This document shows, in pieces, positions 26,405 through 34,930 of a DNA stretch of 64,000 bases. Below the pieces are notes generated by a model. The model was not told where the DNA came from and did no database searches. It saw only the letters and a program-made list of their open reading frames with translations. The stretch spans positions 124,001 to 188,000 of the forward strand of contig NZ_PGTS01000003.1 of assembly GCF_002844235.1 (NCBI RefSeq), read 5' to 3'. Made by a program: the position numbers and the translations under genes. This DNA is from Thalassospira povalilytica. Its GTDB lineage: Bacteria > Pseudomonadota > Alphaproteobacteria > Rhodospirillales > Thalassospiraceae. Each line of letters begins with the position of its first letter. Position 1 is the first letter of the stretch.

Positions 26405-28210
26405 CTATGCCGCCGTTTCCATTGCTGATTTCGCGACAAAATGATGGGCTGCGATCTGTTGCAGATCGGCAAGTTCCGGCTGGTAATCCAGCCCGTGAAC
26501 CGGACTTGGAACTTCGCCGGTGATCAGGCTGAAATCCTGACGACGTTTGCGCGGATCGGGGATTGGAACGGCGGCCATCAGTTTTTTGGTATAGGGATGC
26601 TGCGGATTTTCAAAAACTGCCTGACGCGGCCCGATTTCAACAATCTGCCCCATATACATGACGGCTACCCGGTGGCTGATCTGTTCGACCACGGCCATAT
26701 CGTGCGAAATAAACAGATATGAAAGCCCGCTTTCAGCCTGCAATTCCCCCAGAAGGTCAAGAACCTGTGCCTGCACCGATACATCAAGTGCCGAAACCGA
26801 TTCGTCGGCAATGATCACCTTGGGCGACAGGCTGAGCGCGCGCGCAATACAGATGCGCTGACGCTGACCACCGGAAAATTCGTGCGGATGCCGTTTGGCC
26901 GCATCTGCTGGGAGTCCGACCCGCCTGAACAGATATTCGACCCGGTCATCAAGTTCCGATCCCGATGCCAGACCATGGATTACCAATGGTTCGGCCACCA
27001 GTTCCCCGACCGTCATACGCGGATCAAGGGACGCATAGGGATCCTGAAAAATCATCTGGATATTGCGGCGAACTTCACGGGTCTGGATGCGGGAATTGGC
27101 ATCGATCTCGCGCCCGTCAATCACCACTTCGCCCTGCCAGGGAATAAGGTTCATCAACGCCCGACCGGTTGTCGATTTGCCACAGCCGCTTTCACCGACA
27201 ATCGACAATGTTTCACCGGCAAAGATATCGAAACTGACCTGTTCGACCGCGTGCACGCGTTTCTGCACGCGCTGCAAAAGACCGCCGCGAATATCGAAAC
27301 GCACGGTAAGGTCCCTGACCGATACCAGGGGTTTGGCCAAACCGCGTTCAAGCGCCTTGCCATCGCTGCTGGCCGGGCCTTCTGTGCCGGTCATGGCGCC
27401 CAGTCGCGGCACAGCGGCCAGAAGCCCGCGGGTATAGGGATCACCGGGTTTTTCAAACACATCGGTCACAGTACCGCTTTCGACCACCTTGCCCTGGTTC
27501 ATGACAATGACGCGGTCCGCCATTTCGGCAACAACACCCATGTCATGGGTAATCAGAATGATCGCGGTTCCGGTTTCGCGTTGCAGATCCCGCATCAGTC
27601 CCAGAATCTGGGCCTGGATGGTGACATCAAGGGCCGTGGTCGGCTCGTCCGCAATCAGAACATCGGGATTACAGGCAAGTGCCATGGCGATCATTACCCG
27701 CTGGCGCATGCCGCCTGACAATTCATGGGGATATTGCGAAAGCCGCTTTTCCGGCTCGGAAATGCGTACCTGTTTGAGAACCTCAAGCGCACGCGCCCGA
27801 ACCCGGGATCCAGGCATCGGATTATGGGTTGAAATGGCTTCGCCCAATTGGCGTCCGATCGTCAGAACCGGATTAAGCGATGTCATCGGTTCCTGAAAGA
27901 TCATCGCGATTTTATTGCCGCGAATGTCGCGCATGGCCCGTTCAGACAAGGTCAGAAGATCGGTGCCGTTCAGGCGGATTTCACCACTCGCAACCCGTGC
28001 CATCGGTTCGGGCAGAAGCCCCATGATCGACAGTGACGTCATGGATTTACCACTGCCCGATTCACCGGCAATACACAGTGTCTCGCCACGGCAAAGATCA
28101 AAGCTTAATCCATCGACAACGGTTTTCGGGCCGCTTGGTGTCGCCACCTGTGTCACCAGATCGCGTACTTCAAGGATCTTTTCCACCGCTTTACTGCCCT
28201 GTTCGGTCAT
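26405..28210 (-). CDS. fused oligopeptide-type ABC ATPase (DppD-DppF/GsiA-like)
   Basis: 601 residues with two complete nucleotide-binding domains in tandem. First: Walker A GESGSGKSM, signature LSGGMRQRVMIAMAL, Walker B VLIADEPTTALD. Second: GESGCGKST, FSGGQRQRICIARAL, VIIADESVSALD. Each ends in an oligopeptide-type C-terminal region. It powers the transporter made by the genes at 29243-32702 and is the last gene of the amide operon. An 85-bp gap separates it from the amidase gene. There is no separate oppD or oppF. Confidence 0.93.
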   Translation of the reverse strand: MTEQGSKAVEKILEVRDLVTQVATPSGPKTVVDGLSFDLCRGETLCIAGESGSGKSMTSLSIMGLLPEPMARVASGEIRLNGTDLLTLSERAMRDIRGNKIAMIFQEPMTSLNPVLTIGRQLGEAISTHNPMPGSRVRARALEVLKQVRISEPEKRLSQYPHELSGGMRQRVMIAMALACNPDVLIADEPTTALDVTIQAQILGLMRDLQRETGTAIILITHDMGVVAEMADRVIVMNQGKVVESGTVTDVFEKPGDPYTRGLLAAVPRLGAMTGTEGPASSDGKALERGLAKPLVSVRDLTVRFDIRGGLLQRVQKRVHAVEQVSFDIFAGETLSIVGESGCGKSTTGRALMNLIPWQGEVVIDGREIDANSRIQTREVRRNIQMIFQDPYASLDPRMTVGELVAEPLVIHGLASGSELDDRVEYLFRRVGLPADAAKRHPHEFSGGQRQRICIARALSLSPKVIIADESVSALDVSVQAQVLDLLGELQAESGLSYLFISHDMAVVEQISHRVAVMYMGQIVEIGPRQAVFENPQHPYTKKLMAAVPIPDPRKRRQDFSLITGEVPSPVHGLDYQPELADLQQIAAHHFVAKSAMETAA

Positions 28211-28295
28211 ACTGCCAACCCTGAGAAAGTCTGTAATTTATTGATTTTAAAATCCGGGGCAGAACAATTCGATCGCTCCGCCCCGAAAAGTCGTC

Positions 28296-29240
28296 TTAGT
28301 CAAATACGATGCGCGGGAAATAGAACGAGACAACCCAGTTGGGCTGATCAACGATTTCACTGATGCGCAGATCCCCACAGACCGAACACAGCATATAGGC
28401 GTCGACCGCCGACATGCCCTGTGTCTTGCACAGCCAGTCCACCATGCGACGTACGGCATCTCGCGCACCGGTCATAAGATCACTTCCGATCCCGGTGGTG
28501 CATTCATATCCCTTGCTGTCGAGATGGCTGGTCACCGGACCGGGCGTGGTGAAATGCGGCGATTCAAGCTGCGCATTCTTGACCAGATCAAGGGTCACTG
28601 TTGCGTTCATCGGGCTTTCAATCGCCGTTCCGCAAACTTCACCATCGCCCTGTGCGGCATGGGTATCGCCGATCGAAAACAGGCCACCGGCAACCTCGAC
28701 CGGAAGATAAAGTGTGGTCCCTGCGGCAAGATCGCGAATATCAAGATTGCCACCAACCCGCCTTGGCGGCACGACCGAATGCAGGCCCGGTTCGGCCAGT
28801 GCAAGGCCGATGGTACCGGCAAACGGTTTAAGCGGCACTTTGCCGTATTTGGAAAACAGCGACGGGGCCAGCGTATCGGGATCATATTTCCAGATATGCA
28901 GGGCCGGGTCTTCGAACTGATCGGCCAAAAGACCAAATCCCGGAATATTTGCCGTCCAGCCAAAGCCCGACGGTTTGAAACCTTCGATGGTGATTTTGAC
29001 CGCGTCACCGGGTTCTGCCCCGTCAATAAAGACAGGACCGGACACCGGATTGATTTTGGAAAAATCCAGTGCGGTTACATCCGCAACCGTACTGTTTGCA
29101 TTGAACTGGCCTGCGGCACTGTCGACGCATTCAAATTCAATGGTGGTACCGGGCGCGACCGTCAATGCGGGCGGGATCGAATGATCCCACCCGTGATGAC
29201 AGTGCGCGGAGTGGATCGTGTAATCCGCACATTTGCACAT
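28296..29240 (-). CDS. acetamidase/formamidase (FmdA_AmdA family)
   Basis: 314 residues, normal length for FmdA/AmdA enzymes that hydrolyse formamide or acetamide to the acid and ammonia in the cytosol. Conserved patterns include HCHHGWDHSIPP at the N-terminus, GDAVKI, and DTHAAQGDGEVCGTAIESPM. ATG 29240 starts 2 bp after the binding-protein stop with GGTGA upstream. It is the catabolic enzyme of the amide operon, giving nitrogen from short amides taken in by the ABC system; substrate choice is inferred from the AmiC/AmiR partners. Confidence 0.9.
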   Translation of the reverse strand: MCKCADYTIHSAHCHHGWDHSIPPALTVAPGTTIEFECVDSAAGQFNANSTVADVTALDFSKINPVSGPVFIDGAEPGDAVKITIEGFKPSGFGWTANIPGFGLLADQFEDPALHIWKYDPDTLAPSLFSKYGKVPLKPFAGTIGLALAEPGLHSVVPPRRVGGNLDIRDLAAGTTLYLPVEVAGGLFSIGDTHAAQGDGEVCGTAIESPMNATVTLDLVKNAQLESPHFTTPGPVTSHLDSKGYECTTGIGSDLMTGARDAVRRMVDWLCKTQGMSAVDAYMLCSVCGDLRISEIVDQPNWVVSFYFPRIVFD

Positions 29241-29242
29241 GT

Positions 29243-30859
29243 TTATTTCACCGCAATGTAGTCATAGTGAACAGGAATGTGGACCGGATCGACGAGGATC
29301 GCGTCATCGGCCACAAGGCGCGGCGAACGAATGGTGTAACGCTGTTCATTGAACACCGGTACCCACGGTGCGTCGGCCATGACTTTGGTAAAGATGTCGC
29401 GCCACATATCAATGCGGGTATCGGCCTGGGACGGATCGGCAAGCGCATCGGCCTTTGATGCTTCGGCATCAAGTTCCTCGTTGCAGTACCACGACCAGTT
29501 CCAGCCACCCGGCACCGCACCGCCACAACCCAGAATCGGGCCATAGAAGTTCGACGGATCCGGGAAGTCCGCAATCCAGGCCATGCCACCCGACCAGATC
29601 ATCGGGGCCTGATCGGCTTCACCACCAGCGGCAATCACGTTTGCCTGTGCCAGCGACTTGATTTCGACTTTCATGCCGATTGCCGAAAGATCCTGCTGGA
29701 TGGCCTGGGCGATACGCGGCTGCGGATCGGTATTGGCAACAAACAGGGTGGTTTCAACGCCATCAGCAAAACCGGCTTCGGCCAGAAGGGATTTGGCCTT
29801 TTCCGGATCAAAGGCATAGCCCTTGTAATCGGTATTGTAACCAGGCATCAGCGGCGGCAATGGCTGGTTGGCCGGAACGGCACGACCATTGATTACGCGA
29901 ACGATACGATCCTTGTTGACCGCCATGTTGACGGCCTGACGGACCTTGACATTGTCGAATGGCGGAATGTTGGTATTCAGGGTGATATAGCCGGTATGAA
30001 GCTGTTCACCCGATACAACCAGATCCTTGTATTCCGGGTCATTCATGACTTCGAGGAACTTTGCCGGCGGAATGCCGTCACCGGCAATGTCAACTTCGCC
30101 ACGCTGCAAGCGCAGAAGTGCGACCACCGGTTCCTGACCGACTTCAACCGTAATGGTATCAAGCTTCGGGATACCGGCAATGTGATAGTCCGGATTGGCC
30201 TTGAAAATCAGATGCTGACCAAGGGTCCAGTCTTCAAGGGCAAAGGCACCGGTACCAACCGGATGTTTGCCGAAATCCTGACCCCATTTTTCGACTTCTT
30301 CCTTGGGCACGATATGCGCAAAGTTAAGCGCCATTTTATGCAGGAAGGCCGCATCGGGCTGGCTCAGTGTGAATTTGACGGTGTAATCATCGACAACTTC
30401 AACACCCGAAAGGCTTTCGGTTTCACCCGCGGATTCTTCGGCAAAGCCCTTGATGGTTTCAAAGAAACCGGCACCCGGGCTTTGGGTTTTCGGATTTACA
30501 ACGCGTTCAAGGGTGTATTTGACATCAGATGCCTTGAATTCGCGGCCATTGTGGAATTTGACCCCTTTGCGCAACGTAAAGGTATAGGTCAGACCATCAT
30601 CAGAAACCGTATAGCCGGTTGCCAGATCAGGCTTGAGCGTCGTCGTGCCCGGCTCGTAATCCATCAGACCGTCAAACAGGCTTTTGATCATCGACCAGTT
30701 CTGCCAGTCATAGCCGATCGCCGGATCAAGGGTCGAAACATCGTCCTTGTAGGTCACGGTGATGTTGCCTTCGCCAGCAGCGGCGTTGTGCGCCGTCGTC
30801 ATGCCGGCACCGGCAATCAGTGCTGCCAGTGCAACACCTTTCAGTGCTTTGCTAAACAT
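29243..30859 (-). CDS. ABC substrate-binding protein, family 5 (oligopeptide type)
   Basis: 538-residue periplasmic SBP_bac_5 protein. The signal peptide spans about residues 1-28 (MFSKALKGVALAAL..., cut near NAAAG). The mature start EGNITVTYKDDVSTLDPA and the motif VKFHNGREFKASDVKYTLER are typical. ATG 30859 gives a normal signal peptide, with AGGGAG upstream; the frame runs open to 30934 without a credible start. Family 5 proteins bind peptides, nickel or small organics; the operon suggests an amide or amide-containing ligand. Confidence 0.92.
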   Translation of the reverse strand: MFSKALKGVALAALIAGAGMTTAHNAAAGEGNITVTYKDDVSTLDPAIGYDWQNWSMIKSLFDGLMDYEPGTTTLKPDLATGYTVSDDGLTYTFTLRKGVKFHNGREFKASDVKYTLERVVNPKTQSPGAGFFETIKGFAEESAGETESLSGVEVVDDYTVKFTLSQPDAAFLHKMALNFAHIVPKEEVEKWGQDFGKHPVGTGAFALEDWTLGQHLIFKANPDYHIAGIPKLDTITVEVGQEPVVALLRLQRGEVDIAGDGIPPAKFLEVMNDPEYKDLVVSGEQLHTGYITLNTNIPPFDNVKVRQAVNMAVNKDRIVRVINGRAVPANQPLPPLMPGYNTDYKGYAFDPEKAKSLLAEAGFADGVETTLFVANTDPQPRIAQAIQQDLSAIGMKVEIKSLAQANVIAAGGEADQAPMIWSGGMAWIADFPDPSNFYGPILGCGGAVPGGWNWSWYCNEELDAEASKADALADPSQADTRIDMWRDIFTKVMADAPWVPVFNEQRYTIRSPRLVADDAILVDPVHIPVHYDYIAVK

Positions 30860-30933
30860 TGTTGATATTCTCCCTGTGACTATAAACTTCCATAAGTTTC
30901 CTTCCTGATTTTGCTGCGTCTTTTGGTCTTGCA

Positions 30934-31854
30934 TCAGCGCAGCTTGATACGCGGGTCGATGAACGGCGCCACCAAATCCGCCAATAGATTGCCCAGCACG
31001 ATGGCGCAGGCCGACACCAGCGTCACACCCATGATGATCGGAATGTCGACCCGCTGAATGGCCTGCCAGGCCAGCTGACCGATGCCCGGCCAGCCGAATA
31101 CGGACTCGACAACGACAATGCCGCTCATGAACATGCCGATATCGATCCCGATCATCGCGATGATCGGCAAAAGCGCGTTGGGGAATGCATGCACAAAGAA
31201 TACCCGGGCACGTCCAAGGCCCTTGGCGCGCGCGGTGCGCACATAATCCTGACGCAGAACATCAAGCATCGATGACCGCATCATGCGCGAATACCACCCC
31301 GCCCCGAGGAACCCCATCGAGACCGATGGCAACACCAGATGCGCAAACGTGCCGTACCCGCCAATCGGGAACCAGCCGAGCACCACCGCAAACAGATACA
31401 GCATCAGAATGCCGACCACGAATTGCGGTGCCGATACCCCGACAAAGGATGCCACCATCAAACCGCGATCAAGCGGTGTATTGCGTTTGATCGCCCCGAT
31501 TGCACCGGCCGTCAGCCCGAACAGAAGTTCACAGAAAATCGCACCGGCCATCAGCAAAAGGGTCGCCGGAAGACGGGCCGCAATCAGTTCGCCAACCTCG
31601 GTCTTTTGCAGATAGGACCGACCGAAATCACCGGTCAGAAGATTGCCCAGATAGCGCAGATATTGCTCATAGAATGGCAGGTTAAGGCCAAGCTGTTCGC
31701 GGATATTGGCAACCGTTTCCGCGGTTGCCGAACGCCCGGCAATCTGGCGCGCCGGATCGGCCGGCAGCATGTAAAGCAACGCATAGGTCACGATACTGAC
31801 GCCCAGAAGGATCAGGATGGCCTGGACAAGACGGCGAAGAATATAGGCAATCAT
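30934..31854 (-). CDS. ABC transporter permease, DppB type
   Basis: 306-residue inner-membrane permease. The N-terminus MIAYILRRLVQAILILLGVS and the periplasmic LPADPARQIAG are standard DppB features. Later sections carry the BPD_transp_1 helices and the EAA loop (LRQDYVRTARAKGLG). It pairs with the DppC-type permease upstream, whose stop overlaps this ATG by 1 nt. The order C before B is the reverse of the usual one. Confidence 0.92.
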   Translation of the reverse strand: MIAYILRRLVQAILILLGVSIVTYALLYMLPADPARQIAGRSATAETVANIREQLGLNLPFYEQYLRYLGNLLTGDFGRSYLQKTEVGELIAARLPATLLLMAGAIFCELLFGLTAGAIGAIKRNTPLDRGLMVASFVGVSAPQFVVGILMLYLFAVVLGWFPIGGYGTFAHLVLPSVSMGFLGAGWYSRMMRSSMLDVLRQDYVRTARAKGLGRARVFFVHAFPNALLPIIAMIGIDIGMFMSGIVVVESVFGWPGIGQLAWQAIQRVDIPIIMGVTLVSACAIVLGNLLADLVAPFIDPRIKLR

Positions 31855-32702
31855 CAGTGGCGCCCCTTCTGAGTCGGATCAAGAATGTCACGAAGGGCGT
31901 CACCCACCAGATTGAAGGCCAGTGCCAGAAGAATGATCGCAATACCCGGGAAGAACACCAGCCACGGGGCCGAGGTAAAATAGGTCTGGTTTTCAAAGAT
32001 GATGTTGCCCCAGCTCGGCGTTGGCGGCTGCACCCCGACACCAAGATAGGAAAGGGTCGCTTCAAGCAGCACCGTGGTCGCAATTCCAAGGGTTGCCCAC
32101 ACCACCATGGTCGACAACAGATGCGGCAACATATGTTTGAAAAGAATACGGAACCGGCTGGCCCCGATGCCCCATTCGGCCTCGATGAATTCGCGCTCGG
32201 ACAGGGACCGGGTTTCGGTATAGATCACGCGTGCAACCTGGACCCAGTTGACCATGGCAATCACCATGGCAACAATCCACAGGCTGGGTTTGAAAATTGC
32301 CGCCAGCACAATCGCCAGCAACAGGGCGGGAAACGCCATCATCAGATCGGTTGCCCGCATCAGGATGGTCCCGATCCAGCCCCGGAAAAACCCGGCCGTG
32401 ACACCAACAAGGGCACCGATCAGGACCGCCGCCCCGTTTGCGACAATCCCGATGATCAGCGATGTCTGTGCCCCATACATCAGACGGGACAGCAAATCAC
32501 GGCCAAGTAAATCGGTTCCCAGCAAGAACTGCCCGCCGGGCGGCATCGGCGCGCCTTCGATGGTCAGACCGTCAAACATCTGGTTTTGCGGATCATATGG
32601 CGCGATCCACGGCGCAAGCAGGGCTGAACCCGCGATCACCACGATGATGATCAGCCCCAGAAGCGCCAGTTTTCTTTTGGCCAGTTCGGCAAGAACAAGC
32701 AT
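31854..32702 (-). CDS. ABC transporter permease, DppC type
   Basis: 282 residues. OppC-type N-terminal segment (LALLGLIIIVVIAGSALLAPWIAPYDPQ region) and BPD_transp_1 domain with the EAA loop (SEREFIEAEWGIGASRFRI). I chose ATG 32702 (MLVLAELAKRK), with AGGG about 9 nt upstream; GTG 32708 is also in frame. The gene begins 15 bp after amiR, so transport and regulation genes share one transcript. Confidence 0.9.
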   Translation of the reverse strand: MLVLAELAKRKLALLGLIIIVVIAGSALLAPWIAPYDPQNQMFDGLTIEGAPMPPGGQFLLGTDLLGRDLLSRLMYGAQTSLIIGIVANGAAVLIGALVGVTAGFFRGWIGTILMRATDLMMAFPALLLAIVLAAIFKPSLWIVAMVIAMVNWVQVARVIYTETRSLSEREFIEAEWGIGASRFRILFKHMLPHLLSTMVVWATLGIATTVLLEATLSYLGVGVQPPTPSWGNIIFENQTYFTSAPWLVFFPGIAIILLALAFNLVGDALRDILDPTQKGRH

Positions 32703-32717
32703 ACCCACCCTGTCTCG

Positions 32718-33341
32718 TTAGTTCGTGACAATCGGTGCACCGTCGCCCGAACCGGTCCGGCCCGACGCAACGATTGCCGCGCAATAGTCTTCGATCGTTT
32801 GTTGTTTTTTCATCGCTTCGGCGCGGATCGCCTTAAGGGCGCCGTGCTCGTCGATATTGTGGCTGAGCATCACGGTCATCAGCACCTTGGCCACGACCGG
32901 ACGCAGTTTCAGCCGCCTGCGCAATTCACAAATCTCAGCCCGCAATTTCTGTTGCTGTTCAAAGGCATGAACCGCCAGAACCGCCGCACTGAAAACACCG
33001 GCTGTTGAAACCGGCTTTTGCAAATGGGCCCCGCTTTGACGGCTCAGAACCCATTCAAGACGCCCCGGTGCTTCCGACCCGATCAGGGCGACACTTGGCA
33101 TCGGGGTCTGATCAGGCGTCCAGGGAAACTGTTCATCCATCCCCATATCGGCATCGAAAAACAGGATATCGGCCGCCTTCACATTGGCATCATCGCCGCG
33201 CGGCAATTCCGGCCAATAGCGGTCAACCGTCATCCCGAGACGTTCCAGATGGCGCAATAACGGATCGATCGCCGCACTTGGACGGTGCAGGACCCAGACA
33301 TGCCAACCTCGGAAGTTCGGAATACGATTGGTGCGTTTCAT
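32718..33341 (-). CDS. amiR: AmiR/NasT-type antiterminator with ANTAR domain
   Basis: 207 residues. The N-terminal half is a pseudo-receiver without the usual phospho-acceptor set (LFFDADMGMDEQ). A coiled-coil linker (FEQQQKLRAEICELRRRLK, about 128-146) leads to the C-terminal ANTAR RNA-binding helices (about 147-190: VAKVLMTVMLSHNIDEHGAL). AmiR binds leader RNA and prevents termination when released by AmiC. It overlaps amiC by 1 nt, as in Pseudomonas amiC-amiR. Its likely RNA target is the leader hairpin/terminator at 34545-34617. Confidence 0.88.
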   Translation of the reverse strand: MKRTNRIPNFRGWHVWVLHRPSAAIDPLLRHLERLGMTVDRYWPELPRGDDANVKAADILFFDADMGMDEQFPWTPDQTPMPSVALIGSEAPGRLEWVLSRQSGAHLQKPVSTAGVFSAAVLAVHAFEQQQKLRAEICELRRRLKLRPVVAKVLMTVMLSHNIDEHGALKAIRAEAMKKQQTIEDYCAAIVASGRTGSGDGAPIVTN

Positions 33342-34525
33342 CAGCTGACCACCCGCAAATTGCCTGCACCGGGTTTGCCGACCTTGCGCCGGAAATCATC
33401 GGCATCAAAATGCACAAGATAGGGATCGGGCACGACCGCATGATCCGCGCGCGACACGATCTTGAACCAGCCCGCTTCGCCGATCTCGCCAATCAGCGGG
33501 GTCAGGGCGGCATGATTGTTGGTCGCATCGATCTGAACCATGCCAAACGGTGTCTGTACCGGTTTGCGCATCAGGTGATGGCGCACTGCAGGAACATCAT
33601 CATTCCCGGCCCGCCGGATCGACTGGGCCAGCATTTTGACCGTGGCATATCCCTGGGCGACAAAGGCCGACGGAATGCGATCCGCCCCGGCAAATTCATG
33701 GAATCTGGCCAGCCATTCGGTGTTTTCGGCATCGGTCTGGTTGGCGAAATAGATCGCCGTACTCAGATGCCCGATCCCCGCTTCGCCAAGCTGGCCCAAT
33801 TCGCATTCCGTCAGATTGCAACTGACGATCGGGCGTTTGGCAGCGGCAAATTCCGGATCTTCCTGACCCAGTTTCTGATAGGCGCGAAACAGCGCATAGC
33901 TTGAATTGCCAATCAGGTTATTAAGGATGAAGTCGGGCTTCTTGGCCTTGATATCTTCGATGATGTGGTCGACATCGACACTGTCGATCGGCAGGTACTT
34001 TTCGCCGAGCACTTCACCATTGCAGGCCTGAATCAGTTCGCGCCCGATACGGTTGGTTTCCCAGCCCCAGATATAGTTCGACCCGGTCAGATAGACCCGT
34101 CGCCCGAATTTCGGAACAACATGTTCAAACAGCGGCAGGATATGCTGATTGGGATTGGCCCCGGTATAGATGACATTTTCGCTGCATTCGAAACCTTCAT
34201 ACGGGCACGGATACCACAACAAGGCGTCAAATTTTTCGACAGTGGGCAGCACTTCCTTGCGCGCCAGCGACGTGATAGTGCCGATGATATGTTTGCACCC
34301 GTCGCGCCGGATCAGACTGTCGCAAAATTCGGTATAACGTTCAGGCACACCGGCCGGATCGCGAAATTCCGGCACCAAGCGAAATGCAAAGGCAGAGTCG
34401 TTATTGACCTCGTCCAGGGCCATGCGCGCGCCATCATAAAGATCCTGCGCGATGGTCCGGTACGGTCCGGTCACGGAATACAGAAAGCCGACCCGGTAAA
34501 CCGGGTTGGAATGCGTCTCGCCCAA
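33341..34525 (-). CDS. amiC: AmiC-like cytosolic amide sensor (periplasmic-binding fold)
   Basis: 394 residues, the size of AmiC. The fold is the Leu/Ile/Val-binding type (YRVGFLYSVTGPYRTIAQDL, then TGSNYIWGWETNR). No signal peptide is present, which fits AmiC acting in the cytosol as the ligand-controlled inhibitor of AmiR. The start is TTG at 34525, the only in-frame start near the fold's N-terminus, with AGGGG 9 nt upstream. Ligands of the family are short-chain amides; relatives bind urea. It is the first gene of the operon and lies just after a strong terminator. Confidence 0.88.
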   Translation of the reverse strand: MGETHSNPVYRVGFLYSVTGPYRTIAQDLYDGARMALDEVNNDSAFAFRLVPEFRDPAGVPERYTEFCDSLIRRDGCKHIIGTITSLARKEVLPTVEKFDALLWYPCPYEGFECSENVIYTGANPNQHILPLFEHVVPKFGRRVYLTGSNYIWGWETNRIGRELIQACNGEVLGEKYLPIDSVDVDHIIEDIKAKKPDFILNNLIGNSSYALFRAYQKLGQEDPEFAAAKRPIVSCNLTECELGQLGEAGIGHLSTAIYFANQTDAENTEWLARFHEFAGADRIPSAFVAQGYATVKMLAQSIRRAGNDDVPAVRHHLMRKPVQTPFGMVQIDATNNHAALTPLIGEIGEAGWFKIVSRADHAVVPDPYLVHFDADDFRRKVGKPGAGNLRVVS

Positions 34526-34544
34526 AACTAAAAGCCCCTAAAAC

Positions 34545-34586
34545 AAAAAAAACCCGCGCTTCTTTGCAGTGCAAAGAAACAGCAGG
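34545..34586 (-). terminator. leader terminator upstream of amiC
   Basis: On the minus strand TTCTTTGC and GCAAAGAA form an 8-bp stem with an ACT loop (34561-34578 region), extended by CCTGC/GCGGG, and eight U follow (34552-34545). The hairpin lies 20 bp before the amiC TTG, so it would stop transcription before the operon unless it is prevented from forming. It is the expected target of AmiR antitermination. Confidence 0.75.
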
Positions 34587-34617
34587 CCTTGATTGGCATG
34601 CGGCGATTTGTTGCCGC
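34583..34617 (-). promoter_or_regulatory. candidate ANTAR two-hairpin RNA element in amide operon leader
   Basis: Two adjacent small hairpins precede the leader terminator on the minus strand. P1 is GCGGC, loop AACAAATC, GCCGC (34617-34600). P2 is GCC, hexaloop AATCAA, GGC (34597-34586), extendable by CA/TG past a mismatch. The 3' arm of P2 overlaps the 5' arm of the terminator (34583-34586), so the two cannot fully form together. Known ANTAR RNAs use two hexaloops with A at position 1 and G at position 4. P2 has A1 but C4, and the P1 loop is 8 nt, so the match is partial. Confidence 0.45.
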
Positions 34618-34930
34618 TATTTGATAAATTCCGCCCCGAAGGACAACATAACGGTAACAATAATTTCCAACTTGTCAAACGGGAGTTTCAGTTTTTGCAA
34701 ATCTAATGCTGCAATGCCGCATTCCCGCAGAACATCATGCTGTGCCCGTGCTGGCAAAAAGCCAGCTTTTAGAACCGTTAAACCCGATGTTCGATTTTCC
34801 GCCAATTGATCGCGCTGACACCTTTACCTTGGCCCTGAATTCGTGATGAAATCGCATTTGCGCATCCACCGCGCCAAAAATGAACAACGCAAATCACGTA
34901 TTTTGCCCCACCATACGGAGTTCTTCATAC

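Larger units (their letters stand above)
34526..34930. other. 405-bp divergent region between amiC and the ThDP enzyme gene
   Basis: Besides the amiC leader elements, a perfect hairpin GCTGGC-AAAAA-GCCAGC followed by TTTT lies at 34750-34770 on the plus strand. A TTGACA-like hexamer (minus strand, near 34677) could be part of the amide operon promoter, but I see no well-spaced -10. A 62-codon minus-strand frame at 34617-34805 lacks family resemblance and is not called. Confidence 0.4.

Noticed and set aside
34750..34770. Hairpin GCTGGC-AAAAA-GCCAGC with TTTT as a functional terminator
   Set aside because: No plus-strand gene ends before it, so its role is unclear; noted only within the region entry.
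34617..34805. 62-codon minus-strand frame in the amiC leader
   Set aside because: No ribosome site, no family resemblance; overlaps the leader structures. A leader peptide is possible but unsupported.
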